Source: an uncultured Clostridia bacterium
GTDB taxonomy: Bacteria; Bacillota_A; Clostridia; Christensenellales; Aristaeellaceae
Length of the DNA: 10,733 bases
Assembly (NCBI GenBank): GCA_947166205.1
Contig: CAMVDI010000050.1
Span: 1-10,733 of the forward strand
Direction of reading: 5' to 3'
Part shown: in pieces, positions 6,590 through 10,733 of the stretch
How positions within the stretch are numbered: position 1 is the stretch's first letter
How the letters are laid out: every line of letters begins with the position of its first letter
Position numbers and translations under genes: made by a program
The notes under the pieces: generated by a model
What the model saw: the letters and a program-made list of their open reading frames with translations, nothing else
What the model was told of the DNA's origin: nothing
Database searches by the model: none

Positions 6590-7021
6590 TTGAGGAAGAT
6601 GGATCCCGCGGTCCGGAAGGAAACGGCCTACATCGCCGTCTGGGTGCTGGCCCTCTCCGCCGTGATGGAAGGCGTATTCGCGCTGATGGGCCGGTGGGAG
6701 ACGCCGGTGCTGACGGGGAACCTGATCGGCGGGGCGGCCGCCGTCGGAAACTTTCTGCTGCTGGCGGTGACGGTCACAAGGGCCGCCTCCGGCCCCGCGG
6801 AGAAGATTCCGCTGAAGATCCGGTCCTCCATGACCGCCCGGATGCTGGGAATGGCCGGCATCTGCGCGGCAGCCATCGGCCTGCTGCATACGAATGTTTA
6901 CGCGACGGTGATTCCGCTCCTGTTTCCCCGGGTGGGCATCGCCTTCCGCCCGGCGGCGGACCGGATGCGGGGGAAAAAGGAACAGGAACAGGAGCCCGAG
7001 GGGAGGAATCTGCTTGACTGA
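6590..7021 (+). CDS. atpI: ATP synthase subunit I-like (AtpI family) membrane protein
   Basis: A small membrane protein (143 residues) at the head of the ATP synthase operon, the position normally held by atpI. AtpI-family proteins assist assembly of the c-ring, best documented for Na+-type synthases. Four hydrophobic segments are visible at about residues 13-32, 42-65, 79-99 and 102-121. TGNLIGGAAAVGNFLLLAV in the second resembles the glycine-rich helix of the family. The C-terminal tail is hydrophilic (GKKEQEQEPEG). Sequence conservation in this family is low, so position and topology carry much of the call. The start is TTG 6590, chosen from ribosome-binding-site spacing; ATG 6599 would drop three residues. 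The 3' end overlaps atpB by 8 nt. Confidence 0.75.
   Translation: MRKMDPAVRKETAYIAVWVLALSAVMEGVFALMGRWETPVLTGNLIGGAAAVGNFLLLAVTVTRAASGPAEKIPLKIRSSMTARMLGMAGICAAAIGLLHTNVYATVIPLLFPRVGIAFRPAADRMRGKKEQEQEPEGRNLLD
7002..7006 (+). promoter_or_regulatory. Ribosome binding site for the atpB TTG start
   Basis: GGAGG inside the 3' end of the atpI-like gene is 7 nt before TTG 7014. No in-frame ATG occurs until inside the first membrane helix, so TTG is the only sensible start. Confidence 0.8.
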
Positions 7022-7934
7022 GGAGAAGCGCGGAAGGGACGCCCGTTTCCGGCTGACGGACGGGCTGCTGATCGCGCTGATGATTCTGCCGCTGGTATGC
7101 TGCCTGGTGCTGAAGGTGCTGTATACGCCGGAAAGCGAAGGCGTGGATATCTCCGGCGCCATGATCTATCTGACCATTCCCTTTCCGCTTCAGGAGCTGG
7201 TGATCACGGAATCCCAGATCAACAGCTGGGCGATCATGATCACGATTCTGGGGCTGTGCCTGTATCTGACCCACGGGCTCACCGAGAAGGCGGAAACGAA
7301 GCGCCAGCTGATCGCGGAATGGGTCGTGGAAAAATGCGAGGGGCTGGTTCAGGCCAACATGGGCGAGCGGTTCATGGGATATGAGTACCTGATCGCCGCC
7401 ATCATGGCCCTGTCCGCCCTGTCCAGCCTCAGCTGCCTGATCGGCCTTTTCGCCCCCACGGGGGACGTGAACGTGACGGCGGGATGGGCGATCCTGGTAT
7501 TCTGCCTGGTGACCTGGACGAAGCTTCAGGGAGGATTCCTGAACTATCTGAAGGGCTTCACGGAGCCGATTCCCATTTTCACGCCCATGAACTTCATCAG
7601 CGAGTTTTCCCTGCCGGTGAGCATGGCCTTCCGTCACTACGGAAACGTCATGAGCGGGGCGGTCATCTCCGCCCTGATCGGCGCGGCGCTGCGGGGCCTG
7701 AGCAGATCGCTGCTGGGGTCGGTTCCCGTGATCGGGAACATCCCCCTGCTTCAGATCGGCCTGCCCGGGATTCTGAGCCTTTACTTCGACGTGTTCAGCG
7801 GACTCATGCAGGCGTTCATCTTCGCCATGCTGACCATGCTGAACGTATCCGGCGCCTTCCCCCAGGAAGCCTGGGAGAAGCGGCAGCGGAAAAAGGAAGC
7901 GCGCAGGCAGCGGGCCGCGCTGACCGGAACCTGA
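7014..7934 (+). CDS. atpB: F-type ATP synthase subunit a
   Basis: Stator membrane subunit of F0. It forms the two ion half-channels against the c-ring. It has 306 residues with hydrophobic helices at about 16-36, 69-87, 121-144, 150-165, 200-225 and 240-285. Diagnostic blocks are PTGDVNVTAGWAI and the EPIPIFTPMNFISEFSLP stretch. They are followed by the helix with the essential arginine: MAFRHYGN has Arg207, equivalent to Escherichia coli Arg210, and Asn211 of the RxxGN motif. His208-Tyr209 replaces the more common Leu-Phe/Tyr. The C-terminus ends in a basic cytoplasmic tail (KRQRKKEARRQR). Translation starts at TTG within the atpI-like gene (8-nt overlap), which suggests coupled, moderate expression of a subunit needed once per complex. 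Confidence 0.95.
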   Translation: MTEEKRGRDARFRLTDGLLIALMILPLVCCLVLKVLYTPESEGVDISGAMIYLTIPFPLQELVITESQINSWAIMITILGLCLYLTHGLTEKAETKRQLIAEWVVEKCEGLVQANMGERFMGYEYLIAAIMALSALSSLSCLIGLFAPTGDVNVTAGWAILVFCLVTWTKLQGGFLNYLKGFTEPIPIFTPMNFISEFSLPVSMAFRHYGNVMSGAVISALIGAALRGLSRSLLGSVPVIGNIPLLQIGLPGILSLYFDVFSGLMQAFIFAMLTMLNVSGAFPQEAWEKRQRKKEARRQRAALTGT

Positions 7935-7942
7935 GGCCTCAG
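7931..7942 (+). repeat. 12-bp perfect palindrome over the atpB stop codon
   Basis: CTGAGGCCTCAG is a perfect dyad that includes the TGA stop of atpB (7932-7934). It could fold as a very small hairpin or be chance in GC-rich sequence. No regulatory role is supported. Confidence 0.3.
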
Positions 7943-7985
7943 CCCGCGGGAATATGACGGACAATCCGGCAAGAAAGAACAGTTC

Positions 7986-7991
7986 AGGAGG
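7986..7991 (+). promoter_or_regulatory. Strong ribosome binding site of atpE
   Basis: A complete AGGAGG with an ideal 8-nt spacer (7992-7999, A/T-rich) before ATG 8000. It is the best-placed site in the atp operon, consistent with the c subunit being needed in many copies per complex. Confidence 0.8.
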
Positions 7992-7996
7992 AATAG

Positions 7997-8299
<303 letters not shown>

Positions 8300-8321
8300 T
8301 CCTTTCCCGCGCCGGATGACG

Positions 8322-8351
8322 CCGCCCCGCGGCGGAACGGAAGCGGGGCGG
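8322..8351 (+). other. Perfect 9-bp hairpin between atpE and atpF
   Basis: CCGCCCCGC (8322-8330) pairs perfectly with GCGGGGCGG (8343-8351) around a 12-nt loop. An alternative smaller stem is GCCGC/GCGGC (8321-8325 with 8329-8333). It starts 22 nt after the atpE stop and ends 14 nt before the atpF ribosome binding site (8366-8371), which stays free. No T-run follows. It may stabilise an atpE-containing mRNA fragment or mark a processing site, raising c-subunit output relative to downstream genes; that role is inference. Confidence 0.55.
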
Positions 8352-8380
8352 GAAGCGCGAAGAGCAGGAGGCAGCATAAG

Positions 8381-8878
8381 ATGCAGTCTTTAAGTATTAT
8401 TTCTGTCAATTTCTGGCAGGTGGTGATCTCCTTTGCCAACCTGGCCATTCTGACCTGGATCCTGAAAAGATTTCTTTTCAAGCCGGTCCGGAAGGTTCTG
8501 GACAGCCGGCGGGAGAACATCGACGCCGCCTATGCCCGGGCGGAAGAGGCGGAAACCCAGGCGGAGGAGCACCGGAAAAACTATGCCGCCGCCATGGCCG
8601 CGGCCCGGCAGACCAGCGACCAGATGATCGCGGAGGCCGCCCGGGATGCGGAGAAGCGCGGCGCTGAGATTGAGGGCGCCGCCCGGGAGCGGGCCGCCGA
8701 GATCCGCAGGCAGGCGGAGGAAGACGCGGAGCTTGAGAAGAAGAAGGCAGAGCAGGAAATGAAGCAGGAAATCTCCGACATTTCCGCCCAACTGACCGGA
8801 AAGCTGCTGGGACGGGAGATCAACGAGGCGGATCACCGGAATCTGATCGACTCCTTTCTGCAGGAACTGGATGGGTAA
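8381..8878 (+). CDS. atpF: F-type ATP synthase subunit b
   Basis: Peripheral stalk subunit that dimerises and links the membrane a subunit to delta and alpha on F1. At 165 residues it has normal length. One N-terminal membrane helix (about 7-27) is followed by the hallmark RFLFKPVRKVLDSRRENI (about 29-46). A long Ala/Glu/Arg-rich coiled coil then runs to about 140. It has hendecad-like spacing, as expected for the right-handed b-dimer helix. The C-terminal segment ending ADHRNLIDSFLQELDG binds delta in homologues. AGGAGG (8366-8371) with a 9-nt spacer sets the start. The gene follows the atpE hairpin and precedes atpH by 6 nt. Confidence 0.96.
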   Translation: MQSLSIISVNFWQVVISFANLAILTWILKRFLFKPVRKVLDSRRENIDAAYARAEEAETQAEEHRKNYAAAMAAARQTSDQMIAEAARDAEKRGAEIEGAARERAAEIRRQAEEDAELEKKKAEQEMKQEISDISAQLTGKLLGREINEADHRNLIDSFLQELDG

Positions 8879-8884
8879 AGGAAA

Positions 8885-9415
8885 ATGACGCAAACGAGCA
8901 GAGAATACGCGGAGGCGCTGTTCGCCCTGGCCCGGGAGGAGGGGAAGGAGGAAACCTTCTCCGCCGCCCTGGATACGGTCCGGGCGGAGCTGGAGGCCAG
9001 CCCGGAATACCGGAAGCTGCTGGCCAGCCCCGCCGTGCCCCGGCAGGAGCGCATGGACGCCCTCAGCGCCGCCTTCCGGGGGAAGATTCCCCTGTCCATG
9101 CTTGAGCTGATGCGGCTGATGGTGTTCCGGGGGCACGCCGGGGAGATGCTCCGGATGATCGGACAGTACCGGGAACTGGAGCGGGAAGACCGGGGAGAGA
9201 GCGAAGCGCGGGTCCTGAGCGCCGTGGAGCTGACCGCTGAGGAGAAGGAAAAGCTGCGGGAAAAGCTGGAGAAGCGCTTCGGACGGAAGATGATACTGGA
9301 CTGCCGGGTGGATCCCGCGCTGCTGGGCGGGATCCGCGTGGAAACTGAGGGACGGGTGCTGGACGGAACGCTGCGCACCCGACTGCAAGAGATCAAGGAA
9401 GTGATGGATTCATGA
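8885..9415 (+). CDS. atpH: F-type ATP synthase subunit delta
   Basis: Connects the top of F1 (alpha N-termini) to the b-dimer. The 176-residue length is typical. The N-terminal helical domain begins with [16 protein letters not shown], the family's YAxALfxlA start, and the linker region carries [15 protein letters not shown]. The C-terminal domain contains the conserved [20 protein letters not shown], where GG followed by the short beta segment is the family signature. The start lies 6 nt after atpF; AAAGG (8877-8881) overlaps the atpF stop and is only 3 nt from the ATG, so coupling to atpF translation is likely. The stop overlaps the atpA start as ATGA (9412-9415). Confidence 0.95.
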   Translation: MTQTSREYAEALFALAREEGKEETFSAALDTVRAELEASPEYRKLLASPAVPRQERMDALSAAFRGKIPLSMLELMRLMVFRGHAGEMLRMIGQYRELEREDRGESEARVLSAVELTAEEKEKLREKLEKRFGRKMILDCRVDPALLGGIRVETEGRVLDGTLRTRLQEIKEVMDS

Positions 9416-10733
9416 GCTCCAGGGCCGGAGAGATCAGCAGCATTATCAAACAGCAGATCCAACAGTACGAGAACCGGATCGAAATGAAGGAGAACGGCAC
9501 GGTCATCACCGTGGGCGACGGCATCGCCACGGTCTACGGGCTGCGCTCCTGCATGGCCAACGAGCTGCTCCGCTTTGAGGACGGCAGCTTCGGCGTGGCC
9601 CAGAATCTGGAGGAGGAGACGGTTTCCGTCGCCATCCTCAGCGACCGGGACAATATCCACGAGGGTTCCGCCGTTTACCGCAGCGGGGAAGCCCTCAGCG
9701 TGCCGGTGGGCGAGGGCCTGCTGGGCCGGGTGGTCAACGCGCTGGGCGAGCCCATCGACGGCAAGGGCCCGGTAGCCGCCAGCGGCATCCGCCCCGTGGA
9801 ATCCCCCGCGCCGGGCATCATTGAGCGGAAGAGCGTTTCCGTGCCGCTGCAGACGGGCATCATCGCCATCGACAGCATGATTCCCATCGGGCGGGGGCAG
9901 CGGGAGCTGATCATCGGGGACCGGCAGACAGGCAAGACCACCATCGCGGTGGACACCATCCTGAACCAGCGGAACACAGGGGTCATCTGCATCTATGTGG
10001 CCATCGGCCAGAAGCGCACCTCCGTGGTCCAGATCGCCCAGGAGCTGAGCAAGGCGGGGGCCATGCCCTATACCATCATCGTCTCGGCCTCCGCGGCGGA
10101 GAGCGCGCCTCTGCAGTACATCGCGCCCTACGCGGGATGCGCCATGGCGGAGTATTTCCGGGCCAAGGGCCGGGACGTGCTCATCGTCTATGACGACCTG
10201 AGCAAGCACGCGGTGGCCTACCGGGCGCTGAGCCTTTTGATCCGCAGGCCTCCGGGACGCGAGGCCTATCCCGGCGACGTGTTCTACCTGCATTCCCGGC
10301 TGCTGGAGCGGGCGGCCTGTGTGGCGCCGGAATACGGCGGCGGGTCCATCACGGCCCTGCCCATCATCGAGACCCAGGCGGGGGACGTCTCCGCCTATAT
10401 CCCCACCAACGTGATTTCCATCACGGACGGCCAGATCTTCCTGGAGACGGAGCTTTTCCACAGCGGCATCCGGCCCGCCATCAATCCGGGCATTTCCGTC
10501 AGCCGGGTGGGCGGCGCCGCCCAGATCAAGGGCATGAAGAAGGTGGCCGGCGAGCTGAAGCTGCTCTATGCCCAGTATCGGGAACTGCAGTCCTTCGCCC
10601 AGTTCGGAAGCGACCTGGACGCGGACACCAAGGCCCGGCTGGCGCTGGGCGAGCGGATCGTTGAGGTGCTGAAGCAGAAGCGCAGCCGGCCCGTGCGGGT
10701 GGGCTGCCAGGTGGCCATCGTGTACGCGGTGAC
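9412..10733 (+). CDS. atpA: F-type ATP synthase subunit alpha, cut by right edge
   Basis: Non-catalytic nucleotide-binding subunit of the F1 hexamer. The frame is open to the window end: 440 full codons of the roughly 500 usual, so the C-terminal helical domain is incomplete. The N-terminus [16 protein letters not shown] is the delta-binding region, and the beta-barrel with [11 protein letters not shown] follows. The Walker A P-loop GDRQTGKT is at residues 169-176 and IYVAIGQK follows. [12 protein letters not shown] is the Walker B region, then [18 protein letters not shown] has Arg365, the arginine finger that reaches the catalytic beta site (equivalent to Escherichia coli alpha Arg373). The start ATG overlaps the atpH stop (ATGA), with AAGGAAG (9395-9401) 10 nt upstream. 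The next genes outside should be gamma, beta and epsilon. Confidence 0.98.
   Translation, partial: MSSRAGEISSIIKQQIQQYENRIEMKENGTVITVGDGIATVYGLRSCMANELLRFEDGSFGVAQNLEEETVSVAILSDRDNIHEGSAVYRSGEALSVPVGEGLLGRVVNALGEPIDGKGPVAASGIRPVESPAPGIIERKSVSVPLQTGIIAIDSMIPIGRGQRELIIGDRQTGKTTIAVDTILNQRNTGVICIYVAIGQKRTSVVQIAQELSKAGAMPYTIIVSASAAESAPLQYIAPYAGCAMAEYFRAKGRDVLIVYDDLSKHAVAYRALSLLIRRPPGREAYPGDVFYLHSRLLERAACVAPEYGGGSITALPIIETQAGDVSAYIPTNVISITDGQIFLETELFHSGIRPAINPGISVSRVGGAAQIKGMKKVAGELKLLYAQYRELQSFAQFGSDLDADTKARLALGERIVEVLKQKRSRPVRVGCQVAIVYAV

Noticed and set aside
9575..9775. Small plus-strand frame inside atpA
   Set aside because: It is out of frame with the conserved alpha-subunit reading frame, which runs unbroken from 9412 to the window end.
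8833..10461. Long open frame on the minus strand opposite atpH and atpA
   Set aside because: It is the antisense shadow of two strongly conserved ATP synthase genes; long antisense frames are expected at this GC content.

Overview
The window is an all-plus-strand, very GC-rich, gene-dense piece of bacterial chromosome. It carries twelve intact or nearly intact protein genes plus one cut at each edge (murC at the left, atpA at the right). I see no mobile element, tRNA, rRNA or CRISPR. The gene order (murC, alr, then rsmD-coaD followed by a coiled-coil gene, then an F-type ATP synthase operon led by an atpI-like gene), the Na+-type c-subunit site and the strong AGGAGG ribosome binding sites point to an anaerobic member of the Bacillota, class Clostridia. 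A high-GC gut or rumen lineage such as Christensenellales or its relatives would fit, but the lineage is inference.

Left part (1-4828), housekeeping. The C-terminal two thirds of a MurC-type ligase is followed by alanine racemase (alr), so peptidoglycan precursor ligation and D-alanine supply sit together. A five-helix membrane protein of unknown function comes next. It is almost fused to rsmD (16S rRNA m2G966 methyltransferase), which overlaps coaD (CoA biosynthesis) by 32 nt. A 250-residue coiled-coil protein built on a regular 11-residue repeat follows. Several gaps here hold perfect or near-perfect GC-rich hairpins without U-tracts. These look like intercistronic mRNA structures rather than terminators.

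Middle part (4829-6540). A 164-nt gap, the largest in the window, precedes a 515-residue secreted protein that I cannot assign to a family. It has a clear Sec signal peptide and no lipobox.

Right part (6590-10733). This is the ATP synthase operon: atpI-like, atpB (a), atpE (c), atpF (b), atpH (delta), atpA (alpha, cut by the edge). atpI and atpB both start at TTG and overlap by 8 nt. atpE has the best-placed ribosome binding site and is followed by a perfect 9-bp hairpin, a layout that suits high c-subunit output. The c subunit keeps the Na+-site residues Glu66-Thr67-Thr68-Tyr71 and has a second carboxylate (Glu33) where Ilyobacter has Gln32. This predicts a Na+-coupled rotor of the two-carboxylate type described in Fusobacterium nucleatum.

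I found no clearly new defence or mobile system. The items most worth following up are the two-carboxylate c subunit, the hendecad coiled-coil protein, the unknown secreted and membrane proteins, and the translational and RNA-structure features of the atp operon.
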